Below are positions 1 through 8,003 of a stretch of 64,000 bases of DNA, piece after piece. A program made the translations under genes and the position numbers. The stretch comes from Pedobacter segetis. GTDB lineage: Bacteria; Bacteroidota; Bacteroidia; Sphingobacteriales; Sphingobacteriaceae. The stretch covers positions 1 to 64,000 of the forward strand of contig NZ_JAEHFY010000021.1 in the NCBI RefSeq assembly GCF_016623585.1, in the 5' to 3' direction. Positions within the stretch are counted from its first letter, which is position 1; each line of letters opens with the position of its first letter. The notes beneath the pieces were generated by a model. It did not search any database and was not told the origin of the DNA. It was given only the letters and a program-made list of their open reading frames with translations.

Positions 1-1
1 A

Positions 2-847
2 TTATTTGATTTTCTGGTTCAGCTGATCTATTAAAAACCTTGAAACTTCGTTAAAATATCTTTTACGGTTAAAGCCCATAACCCATTGTATCCCTTTAGA
101 GGCGTTGGTAATAAAAACCTCTTCTACTTCTTCTAAAATCTCTGGATTTATCTGTGCTTCAATCATTTGCAGGTCTTTTTCTTTTGCCAATTGCATCACA
201 ACTTGCCGCATAACGCCACCTATGCAACCTTCGCTTAAAGCCGGGGTATAAAGAATGCCCTTGTAAACCAAAAACAGGTTGGCACTTATGGCCTCGCACA
301 AAAATCCGTTTTGGTTTAGGATAAAAGCTTCATCCAATCGCATTTGATCTTTAAAGATGCCCCCCATAACGTAAGGGAGCGCATTACAGGTTTTTAGATT
401 TGAAATCTTATTGATAGGTTTTTGGATATCGTTATAAATATCCATGATCAAACCTTTTGGGTTTATCTCATAAAGTGGCGATTCTAAAGCAGTTACTTCT
501 AAAGTATAGCCATGTTTATTTTGCGATGGCGCATACAAGCCGCCGCCATCTCTATAAACGTTTAACCTTAATCTTGCGTTTTGCCCAATTTTATTCCTTT
601 TACAAAGCTCCTCGGCCTTATCTTTCAAAAAATAAGCATCCATGGTAGAAAAGCCTTCCAATTTTAAGGTTTTCATGCCGTTTTGAAGTCTATCCGCATG
701 TAGATCGGCAAAATTTAGCCTGCCAAAAGACATCCTCATAGATTCAAATAAGCCATCGCCGTATTTAAACCCCCTATTGGCGATACCAAATATTTTATCA
801 TCCGCATCTAAAATCTCTCCGTTAAAATTGATGAAGTTTTTTGACAT
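2..847 (-). CDS. Class IV aminotransferase (branched-chain aminotransferase / aminodeoxychorismate lyase family)
   Basis: This is a complete 281-residue fold-type IV PLP enzyme. Its stop codon is almost at the left window edge. The N-terminal region has the family pattern NRGFKYGDGLFES (about residues 24-36), and the probable PLP lysine is K152 in NLKTCNALPYV. The C-terminal half has the EAISANLFLV segment typical of IlvE/PabC proteins. Family members either transaminate branched-chain amino acids or release 4-aminobenzoate from aminodeoxychorismate. The sequence does not let me choose, but the short length and divergence from true IlvE make a PabC-like role plausible. It is 33 bases downstream of rluD on the same strand, so the two may be co-transcribed. 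It also has its own -7-like element at 855-862. Family confidence is high and substrate confidence is low. Confidence 0.85.
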   Translation of the reverse strand: MSKNFINFNGEILDADDKIFGIANRGFKYGDGLFESMRMSFGRLNFADLHADRLQNGMKTLKLEGFSTMDAYFLKDKAEELCKRNKIGQNARLRLNVYRDGGGLYAPSQNKHGYTLEVTALESPLYEINPKGLIMDIYNDIQKPINKISNLKTCNALPYVMGGIFKDQMRLDEAFILNQNGFLCEAISANLFLVYKGILYTPALSEGCIGGVMRQVVMQLAKEKDLQMIEAQINPEILEEVEEVFITNASKGIQWVMGFNRKRYFNEVSRFLIDQLNQKIK

Positions 848-854
848 AAGATTG

Positions 855-862
855 CAAATCTA
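855..862 (-). promoter_or_regulatory. TAnnTTTG -7 element 7 bases before the aminotransferase start
   Basis: On the minus strand TAGATTTG lies seven bases upstream of the ATG at 847 and matches the Bacteroidota -7 consensus exactly. No clear TTG -33 element is seen at the usual distance inside the rluD end. If it is used, transcription would start at or within a few bases of the start codon. Confidence 0.35.
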
Positions 863-880
863 TTCCTTTCTATTTAATAT

Positions 881-1909
881 TTATTGATTTTTGAGATATG
901 CGCCCCATTTTTCTAAAACATCGTTAAAATCTTTTGGTAAATCTGTTTCAAAATTTACGTAATTTTTCTTTGTTGGGTGTATAAACCCTAATGTTTGGGC
1001 GTGTAAAGCCTGCCTGGGCATAATTTGGAAACAGTTCTCTACAAATTGTTTGTATTTGGCAAATAATGTCCCTTTTCTAATCTTATCTCCTCCGTAAGGT
1101 GCATCATTAAATAAGGGATGCCCAATATGTTTCATGTGGGCCCTAATTTGATGGGTCCTCCCTGTTTCTAATTCGCAAGAGATCAAGGTTACGTAATTAA
1201 ACCTTTCTATTACCTTGTAATGGGTAACGCTCCATTTTCCTTTTTCCTCATCATCATAAACATCCATTACTTTTCTATCTTTTGCGCTACGCCCAATGTA
1301 TCCGGTAATGGTTCCGTCTTCAGGTAGATCGCCCCAAACTAAGGCCAAATATTTTCTGGTGATGCTGTGATCATAAAATTGCTTTGCCAATTGGGTCATT
1401 GCCTTTTCGTTTTTACTGATGAGCAACAGGCCGGATGTATCTTTATCTATACGGTGCACCAGACCCGGCCTACCATCGTTACCGGGCAGTTGCGGTAATT
1501 GTTTAAAATGAAAAACCAGGGCGTTTACCAAGGTACCGTCCCAATTGCCGTACCCCGGATGAACCACCATGCCGGCCTCTTTGTTTACCAATAACAAATC
1601 ATCATCTTCATAAATGATATTGATAGGGATATCTTGCGGGTAAACTTCGGTATCGCGAGGTGGATGGGGCAAAACTATGCTGATTTGATCTAAAGGCTTA
1701 ATCCTATAACTTGCTTTTATGGTTTTGCCGTTTACCAAAACATTTTCTGCATCTATCGCATTCTGTATTTTGCTTCGCGAGGCATTTTCTAGGCGCAACA
1801 TCAAAAATTTATCGATCCGCAAAAGCGATTGGCCTTTATCTACGGTTATGGCAAAGTGTTCAAAGAAATCGTTGTCCTCTTTATCCTGAAGCTCAAAATC
1901 ATTATCCAT
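881..1909 (-). CDS. rluD: RluD/RluA-family 23S rRNA pseudouridine synthase
   Basis: This 342-residue cytoplasmic RNA-modifying enzyme is of the RluD type, which makes pseudouridines in helix 69 of 23S rRNA. An S4-like RNA-binding region lies near residues 28-80 (RIDKFLMLRLENASRSKIQNAI). The catalytic domain carries the signature HRIDKDTSGLLL with catalytic aspartate D155, followed by LETGRTHQIRAHMKHIGHP. Length and domain order are normal for RluD. The ATG at 1909 is preceded five bases upstream by TAATTTTG, a good -7 element. An aminotransferase follows 33 bases downstream. The exact target uridines are inferred from the S4-containing subfamily and are not visible in the sequence. Confidence 0.93.
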   Translation of the reverse strand: MDNDFELQDKEDNDFFEHFAITVDKGQSLLRIDKFLMLRLENASRSKIQNAIDAENVLVNGKTIKASYRIKPLDQISIVLPHPPRDTEVYPQDIPINIIYEDDDLLLVNKEAGMVVHPGYGNWDGTLVNALVFHFKQLPQLPGNDGRPGLVHRIDKDTSGLLLISKNEKAMTQLAKQFYDHSITRKYLALVWGDLPEDGTITGYIGRSAKDRKVMDVYDDEEKGKWSVTHYKVIERFNYVTLISCELETGRTHQIRAHMKHIGHPLFNDAPYGGDKIRKGTLFAKYKQFVENCFQIMPRQALHAQTLGFIHPTKKNYVNFETDLPKDFNDVLEKWGAYLKNQ

Positions 1910-1914
1910 TGCTG

Positions 1915-1922
1915 CAAAATTA
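1915..1922 (-). promoter_or_regulatory. TAnnTTTG -7 element immediately upstream of rluD
   Basis: The minus strand reads TAATTTTG, then five bases, then the rluD ATG. A TTTG that could be the -33 element lies at 1948-1951, giving a 25-base spacer, slightly longer than usual for Bacteroidota. Use of this promoter would give an essentially leaderless mRNA. Confidence 0.45.
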
Positions 1923-2120
1923 AACCTTTTAAATTATTTTCTATCTACAAATAAACGGCGGTATCATTTTTGATATTGGTTACGTACCTATTAATATTGA
2001 ATGTTAACCTTAAAGATTGCAACATGAGAGAATTTACAAGAAAATTTGTGTTTGTATTAAACTTTTTTCCATTTCTTATTAAAAAAATATATTTTCGGGA
2101 TTGATTTTAATCTCTTATAA

Positions 2121-3182
2121 ATGAAGTTTTTAAAGCCCCTACTAGCGTCAGTTGTTTTTGTTTCTTTCTTGTCTGCTTCTTACGCTCAACAAATTAACAA
2201 CCTTATTAATAACGGCCCCAGCGATGCCACAAAGCTAGCTAGGGCTTATTTTATGCCCGCATTTAAAGGCTTTGGTTTTGGGATGAACAGTGCTTGGTAC
2301 AATTCTGCAAAAGCAAAGAATCTGGGCAAGTTTGATATAAAAATACAAGGAACTGCAGCTTTAGTGCCCGCTCAAGATCAAACATTTGATATTTCTAAAT
2401 TGGGTTTGTCTAATGCTGCGTCTGCAAAAGGCAATCCGGTTTCTCCAACCTTTTTGAGCGATAATAATAATGCCGCTTCTGTTTCATTAAAAGATGATAA
2501 CAACAACGAGGTAGCAAGTATAGATTTACCAAAAGGCAGCGGTATTAAATTTGCCCCTTCCTCGCAATTGCAAGTTACGGTAGGTATTATAAAAAATACG
2601 GATGTTTCTGTACGATATACCCCCCAGATAGGGAAAGAAACCGGAAAGTTTGGTACCTTACAAGTTTTAGGCTTTGGTTTAAAACATGAAATCACAAAAT
2701 ATTTATTCCCTGGTAAATTAGATAAAATTATCCCTATTGATTTGGCTTTAGCTTTTGGCTATAACCAACTCACCTATAACTATAAATTACCAATTGCAGA
2801 CCAACAAGATGATCAAAATACAGGAAGGGATTTGGGGCAAAAAGTAGATGTGAAGTTAAGTGGTTTTACTGTTGATGCCATTTTATCTAAAAAATTATCG
2901 GTTTTTACCCCTTTCGTTTCTGTTGGATACAATTCGTCTCAAACGCAATTAAAGGTTTTGGGCGATTTTATTGTGAACACAGGCATTAACAACGGGCTGC
3001 CCCCTACTCCAAGATATACCACTTTTACCGATCCCGTAAACATCAAACAGAACGACATTTCTGGTTTGAGGGCAAATATTGGGTTCTCTTTACATTTGGC
3101 GTTTTTTAGGTTGTACGGTTCTTATTCTATAGGGCAATACCAGGCCGTTTCTGGAGGGATTGGTTTTGGGATTGGAAAATAA
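2121..3182 (+). CDS. DUF6588-family outer-membrane beta-barrel protein
   Basis: This 353-residue exported protein has a signal peptide (MKFLKPLLASVVFVSFLSASYAQ) cleaved near residue 22. The mature part alternates polar and hydrophobic residues as in beta strands, has many Gly/aromatic turns, and ends in GGIGFGIGK. The N-terminal pattern (LINNGPSDATKLARAYFMPAFKGFGFGMNSAWYNSAK) is what I associate with DUF6588 proteins of Bacteroidota, which are predicted outer-membrane barrels of unknown function. It stands alone, with a terminator at 3208-3238. No transport substrate can be assigned. The family call is fairly secure; the barrel topology is inferred. Confidence 0.75.
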   Translation: MKFLKPLLASVVFVSFLSASYAQQINNLINNGPSDATKLARAYFMPAFKGFGFGMNSAWYNSAKAKNLGKFDIKIQGTAALVPAQDQTFDISKLGLSNAASAKGNPVSPTFLSDNNNAASVSLKDDNNNEVASIDLPKGSGIKFAPSSQLQVTVGIIKNTDVSVRYTPQIGKETGKFGTLQVLGFGLKHEITKYLFPGKLDKIIPIDLALAFGYNQLTYNYKLPIADQQDDQNTGRDLGQKVDVKLSGFTVDAILSKKLSVFTPFVSVGYNSSQTQLKVLGDFIVNTGINNGLPPTPRYTTFTDPVNIKQNDISGLRANIGFSLHLAFFRLYGSYSIGQYQAVSGGIGFGIGK

Positions 3183-3207
3183 ACCCAATATATTTTAAGA
3201 TAATTAT

Positions 3208-3238
3208 ATCCTAGGTTTGATGAAATCCTAGGATTTTT
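3208..3238 (+). terminator. Rho-independent terminator after the DUF6588 gene
   Basis: A perfect 8-bp stem (ATCCTAGG at 3208-3215 with CCTAGGAT at 3227-3234) encloses an 11-base loop and runs into a five-T tract. It starts 25 bases after the stop codon. Confidence 0.75.
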
Positions 3239-3251
3239 AATTTATGAGTAG

Positions 3252-4136
3252 ATGATTGATTTAAAGTTTGTCAGTAGAGAAGAAGAAATCAACTATCCCC
3301 CAATTACCGATCATGTAAAACTTTTTATCAAAAGAGACGATACGATCCATCCGTTTATTTCTGGTAATAAATGGCGAAAACTAAAGTACAACCTTATTGA
3401 TGCCAAAGAAAAACAAAAAACACACTTGGTAACTTTTGGAGGTGCTTTTTCTAATCATTTGCTGGCTACTGCGGCCGCGGGCGCAAAGTTCGGTCTTAAA
3501 ACTACTGCTTTTGTGAGGGGAGAAAAAGTTAATAACCCCGTATTGGATTTATGCCAATTATTTGGGATGAATTTGATATTTATTACACGAAAAGATTATA
3601 AAGACAAACCACGGTTATTTAAAAGTTATTTTGATGAGGATAATGAATGTTTTCTTTTGGATGAAGGAGGATATGGATTAAATGCGGAGAAGGGCTGCCG
3701 AGAAATAATTACCGAATTGAAAAACGGTTACGATCATATTTTTTGTAGCGCAGGGACGGGTGCAACGGCGGCAGGTATAATCAATCAGGTTTTCATTTCT
3801 AAATTAAATACAAAAGTGAACATTGTACCCGCATTAAAAGGTGGCGAGTTTTTAAAGCCCGAAATTGATAATTTATTGATAGATAAAATTGATTATCAAT
3901 TACATACCCACTGGCACTTTGGTGGATATGCCAAAACAAAACCTGAATTAATTAACTTCATCAAAGATTTCACTCAAAAAACCGGTATTTTAATTGATCC
4001 AGTTTACACCTCAAAAACACTTTATGCTATCAAAGATTTGGTTTCAAAAAATCATTTTAAAAAAGATGATAAAATATTAATGATACACACCGGCGGGTTA
4101 TTCGGGATTTTAGGGATGATGGATAAGCTGGTTTAA
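3252..4136 (+). CDS. PLP-dependent D-cysteine desulfhydrase / ACC deaminase-like protein
   Basis: This 294-residue cytoplasmic fold-type II PLP enzyme belongs to the ACC deaminase/D-cysteine desulfhydrase group. The PLP lysine is K40 in FISGNKWRKLKYNL. THLVTFGGAFSNHLLATAAAG (about 57-77) forms the phosphate and substrate region, and a glycine-rich SAGTGATAAG follows near residue 168. It is about 30-40 residues shorter than E. coli DcyD, as is usual for the Bacteroidota homologues. It probably removes H2S and ammonia from D-cysteine or deaminates a related D-amino acid. True ACC deaminase activity is unlikely but not excluded. It follows a terminator, so it is probably monocistronic. Confidence 0.8.
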   Translation: MIDLKFVSREEEINYPPITDHVKLFIKRDDTIHPFISGNKWRKLKYNLIDAKEKQKTHLVTFGGAFSNHLLATAAAGAKFGLKTTAFVRGEKVNNPVLDLCQLFGMNLIFITRKDYKDKPRLFKSYFDEDNECFLLDEGGYGLNAEKGCREIITELKNGYDHIFCSAGTGATAAGIINQVFISKLNTKVNIVPALKGGEFLKPEIDNLLIDKIDYQLHTHWHFGGYAKTKPELINFIKDFTQKTGILIDPVYTSKTLYAIKDLVSKNHFKKDDKILMIHTGGLFGILGMMDKLV

Positions 4137-4154
4137 AGAACCGAGAAAAAATAA

Positions 4155-4188
4155 CCAAGAGCCAAGAGCCAAGAAACAAGAGCCAAGA
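4155..4188. repeat. Short AAGAGCC-type degenerate tandem repeat
   Basis: In the spacer between two convergent genes, the unit CCAAGAG/CCAAGAA recurs four times in about 34 bases, with one unit diverged. The sequence is purine-rich on the plus strand and does not form a convincing hairpin. I believe similar AGAGCCAAGA stretches occur between genes in related genomes, but cannot confirm that here. Confidence 0.5.
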
Positions 4189-4264
4189 TTAAAGGGCAAA
4201 GAAAAGATGCTATGGTAACCCAAGCATACGCAAAGCAAATCCTAATCAACCAATGGCCTATGAA

Positions 4265-5029
4265 TTAACCCAACCTCTGCCTAACTGCTTCGTACAAAAT
4301 TACACCAGCAGATACCGAAACATTTAAAGATTCAATAGTGCCAACCATTGGTATTTTTGTGAGATGATCGGCGTTTCTCATCAATTCAAAAGAAATACCT
4401 TCATCTTCTGCCCCCATAATGATTGCCGTTGGTAAGGTAAAATCTGGTTTATAAATAAAATCCTCTGTTTTCTCGGTACAGGCCACAATTTGGATACCGC
4501 TATCCTTTAAAAACCTTAAAACCATTAAAAGGTTATCATGCCTACAAACCGGTATTTTATGCAAAGCACCAGCAGAGGTTTTTATGGCATCGGGGTTAAT
4601 TTGTGCCGAACCTTTTTTGGGGACAACAATTGCATGGGCACCGCAACATTCGGCAGTACGGGCAATTGCCCCAAAATTACGCACATCCGTTACGCCATCC
4701 AGCATCAAAATCAATGGTACTTCTCCTTTTTCAAAGATCTGTGGCACCAAATCTTCAATTTTTTGGTAAGTGATAGGAGAAATAAATGCAATAACGCCTT
4801 GGTGGTTTTTGGTGGTAATCCTGTTTAATTTTTCAATGGGCACTTGTTGCGACGGAATATCAAACTGACGCAACAAAGTTTTAAGCTCAGAAATCAAGCC
4901 TCCACTTAAGCCCTTTTGCAAAAACAAAGACTCTATATCTTTACCAGAACCAATGGCTTCTATTACCGCCCTAATGCCAAAAACCATTTGGTTAACTTCT
5001 TTTTGCTCTCTTTGAAATCTTTTTTCCAT
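4265..5029 (-). CDS. rlmB: 23S rRNA (guanosine-2'-O)-methyltransferase RlmB (TrmH/SpoU family)
   Basis: This SpoU-class SAM-dependent methyltransferase is about 254 residues long. It has an N-terminal substrate-binding domain (VFGIRAVIEAIGSGKDIESLFLQKG) and a C-terminal SPOUT knot with the motifs LDGVTDVRNFGAIARTAECCGA, IIMGAEDEGIS and IPMVGTIESLNVSVSAGVILYEA. The known role is 2'-O-methylation of a guanosine in domain V of 23S rRNA (G2251 in E. coli). The frame is open further upstream to 5089, but the extra residues look untranslated, so I start at ATG 5029 (MEKRFQREQ). On the minus strand TAATTTCG, one base off the -7 consensus, lies six bases before this ATG. Confidence 0.9.
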   Translation of the reverse strand: MEKRFQREQKEVNQMVFGIRAVIEAIGSGKDIESLFLQKGLSGGLISELKTLLRQFDIPSQQVPIEKLNRITTKNHQGVIAFISPITYQKIEDLVPQIFEKGEVPLILMLDGVTDVRNFGAIARTAECCGAHAIVVPKKGSAQINPDAIKTSAGALHKIPVCRHDNLLMVLRFLKDSGIQIVACTEKTEDFIYKPDFTLPTAIIMGAEDEGISFELMRNADHLTKIPMVGTIESLNVSVSAGVILYEAVRQRLG

Positions 5030-5266
5030 ACGCTGCGAAATTAAACAAAAACAGATAACCCTATTAATAAAACACTTATAAAAAAACAAATACTAAATGT
5101 TTGTTAACAACCTGCCAATTTACCAACATCTGCTTTAAGCTGTTTTAAATAACAACTTATTTAAAAGGCTAACACTTTCTTAACAATTGTTGTTGATAAT
5201 TAGCCTGATAACTTATTGCAATCGGCATAGTGTAACCAATACACAAAAAATGGTGTTAAAAACTAC

Positions 5267-5298
5267 TTGATCTGGTGGCAAATTTTTATATATTTTTG
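5267..5298 (+). promoter_or_regulatory. dnaB promoter (TTG, 21 bp, TATTTTTG)
   Basis: TTG at 5267-5269 and TATTTTTG at 5291-5298 are separated by 21 bases, a near-ideal Bacteroidota sigma-A promoter. The dnaB ATG begins at 5304, five bases beyond the -7 element, so the predicted transcript would begin almost exactly at the start codon. Confidence 0.65.
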
Positions 5299-5303
5299 TA
5301 ATC

Positions 5304-6860
5304 ATGAGTTTAGAACCAGAATCAAACAAAGCGACTTTTCCAAAAGAAAAAAGAGGTAGGCTTACCAATTTAGTTTCTGGCTTAGGTAAGCTCCCACCAC
5401 AAGCCTTAGATTTAGAAGAGGCCGTTTTAGGTGCTTTAATGCTAGAAAAAGATGCACTTTCTGCCGTTATAGATATTTTAAAGCCCGATGTTTTTTATAA
5501 AGATGCGCATCAAAAAATATTTGAAGCCATACAACAATTATTTACCGCATCCTCTCCTGTTGATATTTTAACCGTTTCTGCACAATTAAGGCAACAAGGC
5601 GATCTAGAGATGATCGGCGGTGCTTTTTACATCACCGAATTAACAAACAGGGTTGCCTCTGCTGCCAATATAGAATACCACGCAAGGATAATTTCCCAAA
5701 AATTTATCCAGAGAGAACTGATAAGGATCTCTACAGACATCATCAACCAATCTTATGAGGATACCAGCGATGTTTTTGAACTGTTGGATTATGCAGAAAA
5801 AAACCTCTTTGATATTGCACAAAACAATTTAAGGAGAGATTCCCGCAAAATGGACGACATTGTTAAAGAATCTTTAAAAATGTTGGAATCTTTAAGGGGC
5901 AAAGATGATACCCTAACCGGCGTTCCATCGGGTTTTACCGCTTTGGATCGGGTTACAAACGGTTGGCAAAAATCTGACCTGATCATTATAGCTGCCCGCC
6001 CCGCAATGGGAAAAACAGCTTTCGTTTTAACCTGTGCAAGAAATGCAGCCGTACAATTTAATAAGCCCGTAGTGGTTTTTTCTTTAGAGATGTCTTCTGT
6101 GCAACTGACCAACCGTTTGATTTCTGGAGAGGCAGAAATTGAGCAAGAAAAAATCAGAAAAGGGCAACTAGAAGATTGGGAATGGCATAAAATGACCTCA
6201 AAAATTGGGGGTTTGAGTGAAGCCCCATTAATTATTGACGATACCCCGGCATTAAACGTATTTGAATTTAGGGCAAAATGTAGGAGGTTAAAAGCCCAAT
6301 ACGATATCCAGATGATCATCATCGATTATTTACAATTGATGCAAGGCAAAGCCGACGGAAAAGGCGGAGGCGGAAACCGTGAACAAGAAATATCTAGTAT
6401 TTCTAGGGCGTTAAAACAAGTTGCCAAAGAATTGAACGTACCTGTAATTGCGCTTTCCCAGTTGAGCAGAGCGGTAGAAAACCGCCCAGGGGGATCTAAA
6501 AAACCAATGCTCTCCGATTTAAGGGAATCCGGAGCTATTGAGCAAGATGCCGATATGGTTTTGTTCCTTTACCGCCCAGAATATTACGGTTTAGATCAAG
6601 ACGAGAATGGAAACCCAACGGCAGGTATTGGCGAGGTCATCATCGCAAAGCACAGAAATGGCGAAACAGGATCTGTTCCTTTGAGGTTTATCGGTAAATA
6701 TGTGAAATTTGCCGATCTGGAAGACGGTTTTGGGGGTATCGGCACTTCAGAAAATGCCGCTTCTGATCCTTTTTCTAGTTTAGGGCCATCTTCTCAATTT
6801 GAGAGCATTACATTAAAACCCAAAAATTGGGATAATGAAGAAGAAGAACCGCCTTTTTAA
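5304..6860 (+). CDS. dnaB: Replicative DNA helicase DnaB
   Basis: This 518-residue hexameric helicase unwinds DNA at the replication fork. The N-terminal domain starts around residue 30 (LPPQALDLEEAVLGALMLEKDALS). The RecA-type C-terminal domain has Walker A in AARPAMGKTAF, Walker B in IDYLQLM, and the conserved ALSQLSRAVENRPGGSKKPMLSDLRESGAIEQDADMV block (too long to be chance). A Gly-rich loop (GKGGGG) sits after the Walker B region. The acidic C-terminal tail (DNEEEEPPF) is typical of Bacteroidota DnaB, and no intein is present. It has its own promoter directly before the ATG. The GtrA gene 60 bases downstream has a separate -7 element. Confidence 0.97.
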   Translation: MSLEPESNKATFPKEKRGRLTNLVSGLGKLPPQALDLEEAVLGALMLEKDALSAVIDILKPDVFYKDAHQKIFEAIQQLFTASSPVDILTVSAQLRQQGDLEMIGGAFYITELTNRVASAANIEYHARIISQKFIQRELIRISTDIINQSYEDTSDVFELLDYAEKNLFDIAQNNLRRDSRKMDDIVKESLKMLESLRGKDDTLTGVPSGFTALDRVTNGWQKSDLIIIAARPAMGKTAFVLTCARNAAVQFNKPVVVFSLEMSSVQLTNRLISGEAEIEQEKIRKGQLEDWEWHKMTSKIGGLSEAPLIIDDTPALNVFEFRAKCRRLKAQYDIQMIIIDYLQLMQGKADGKGGGGNREQEISSISRALKQVAKELNVPVIALSQLSRAVENRPGGSKKPMLSDLRESGAIEQDADMVLFLYRPEYYGLDQDENGNPTAGIGEVIIAKHRNGETGSVPLRFIGKYVKFADLEDGFGGIGTSENAASDPFSSLGPSSQFESITLKPKNWDNEEEEPPF

Positions 6861-6885
6861 AACTTTATCCATTATATAAATGCTG

Positions 6886-6914
6886 TTTCAGAATTTTAAA
6901 AGCTCTTATATTTG
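6886..6914 (+). promoter_or_regulatory. Candidate promoter of the GtrA gene
   Basis: TATATTTG at 6907-6914 fits the -7 consensus exactly and lies six bases before the ATG at 6921. TTTC at 6886-6889 is a poor -33 match with a 17-base spacer. If it is used, the mRNA has almost no 5' leader. Confidence 0.45.
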
Positions 6915-6920
6915 AGATAA

Positions 6921-7424
6921 ATGTTCGCCAAGGCCCATCTCGTCATAAAAAAGCTAGTTTTAGGGATTATAACTGCATTTTATCCGCTTTTCAGAAAATT
7001 TATGCCCGCTCAAACCTTCAGATATGCAGTTTGTGGCGGGGGAAATGCAGTATTAAACTTTACCATATTCTCTATCACGGAAAATATCATACTAAAAAAA
7101 CAGGTGGTGCACATCATCCCCAACGTTGCCATTAGCTCCCACATATTTTCTTTTCTGGTTGCATTCTCTATCACTTTTCCGATTGGTTTTTACCTCAATA
7201 CCTACGTGGTTTTTGATGGTTCGTACCTGCAAAAAAGAATACAGCTTTTTAGGTATTTCACCATCGTAATTGTATGCTTCCTATTAAATTACCTGTTTAT
7301 GAAGCTTTTTGTGGATCGTTTTGGCTGGTATCCAACACCTTCTTACATCTTAACTTTTTTTGTTGTTACGCTATTCAGCTATTTTTCCCAAAGAAACTTC
7401 ACTTTTAAAAAAAAATTGGGTTAA
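6921..7424 (+). CDS. GtrA-family membrane protein
   Basis: This is a 167-residue inner-membrane protein with four predicted membrane segments. Conserved GtrA features include FRYAVCGGGNAVLNFTIF after an N-terminal basic stretch, a central segment ending in FPIGFYLNTYVVF, and the C-terminal FSYFSQRNFTFKKK. GtrA proteins are thought to help flip or hand over lipid-linked sugars for cell-surface glycosylation. There is no glycosyltransferase next to it, so its partner is unknown. Its last four bases overlap the end of the convergent DUF3820 gene. Confidence 0.85.
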   Translation: MFAKAHLVIKKLVLGIITAFYPLFRKFMPAQTFRYAVCGGGNAVLNFTIFSITENIILKKQVVHIIPNVAISSHIFSFLVAFSITFPIGFYLNTYVVFDGSYLQKRIQLFRYFTIVIVCFLLNYLFMKLFVDRFGWYPTPSYILTFFVVTLFSYFSQRNFTFKKKLG

Positions 7425-7633
7425 CCTTTTCTCAAGGGTTTTAATAAATCTTCTAAACCGTTTAGTTTAATCTCATAAATAGTGGCTAATTGCTGCCCCA
7501 ATTTACCCGGCGGCCAACCTTTACCGGCAAACCATTCGAGATAAGAGATAGGTAAATCACAAAGTAACCTGCCTTTATATTTTCCAAAATACATTCTTTC
7601 TTTTACCAGGTCTAGCAGAATCTGCGTATCCAT
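7421..7633 (-). CDS. DUF3820-family small protein
   Basis: This 70-residue soluble protein matches the DUF3820 pattern: MYFGKYKGRLLCDLPISYLEWFAGKGWPPGKLG, followed by a basic helix ending KPLRKG. The family is widespread and uncharacterised, and names such as 'quorum-sensing-regulated virulence factor' come from a single distant case. It is convergent with the GtrA gene and overlaps it by four bases. The strand just upstream has no obvious promoter. The family call is good and the function is unknown. Confidence 0.8.
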   Translation of the reverse strand: MDTQILLDLVKERMYFGKYKGRLLCDLPISYLEWFAGKGWPPGKLGQQLATIYEIKLNGLEDLLKPLRKG

Positions 7634-7728
7634 AAATGCCAGTTATTATTCTATGATTTAATCATATTTAAAGGCCATAAATTATCGATTTTATTTTAGA
7701 AAAACCAAAGTAATCCCATTTAACAAAA

Positions 7729-7821
7729 ACCCGTCTGGCTTTACGCTATACTCCGCTTTCCCTCCTACCGTCGGCAAATGCGTGGTGCCGCTTCAATCCA
7801 GTTTAGGAACGCGGTTCAAAC
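7729..7821. repeat. GC-richer island, likely decayed dispersed intergenic repeat
   Basis: The 370-base gap 7634-8003 is AT-rich except for this block, which contains CTGGCTTTACGCTATACTCC, a CCTCCTACCGTCGG segment, GTGCCGCTTCAATCC and GGAACGCGGTTC. It has no open frame and its composition differs sharply from its flanks. The 'gctttacgctatactcc...gccgcttcaatcc' pattern resembles intergenic elements I associate with Flavobacteria and Sphingobacteria. That resemblance is from memory. The only other item seen in the gap is the bamD promoter. Confidence 0.4.
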
Positions 7822-7968
7822 CAATTAAATTGAAAATATAATGTGGCAACCATATTTCTTTTAATCTTATCATTGGCATGATCTTATAATAAAACCTGTT
7901 AAAATTTGTTAATTAAACTATCAAATAAAAGAATAAGCATAGTTTAGTATTTTGCTATTCATAAAATA

Positions 7969-7999
7969 TTGACTTGTATTATTTATTAACCTATCTTTG
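7969..7999 (+). promoter_or_regulatory. bamD promoter (TTG, 20 bp, TATCTTTG)
   Basis: TTG at 7969-7971 and TATCTTTG at 7992-7999 are 20 bases apart, which fits the Bacteroidota consensus in both elements and spacing. The ATG at 8004 is four bases past the -7 element. This promoter also argues against an upstream TTG start at 7974, which would lie inside it. Confidence 0.7.
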
Positions 8000-8003
8000 C
8001 CCG

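Noticed and set aside
7790-7821. GGTTCAAA sequence resembling a tRNA T-loop
   Set aside because: The flanking bases do not form a T stem, and no acceptor, D or anticodon arm can be drawn around it.
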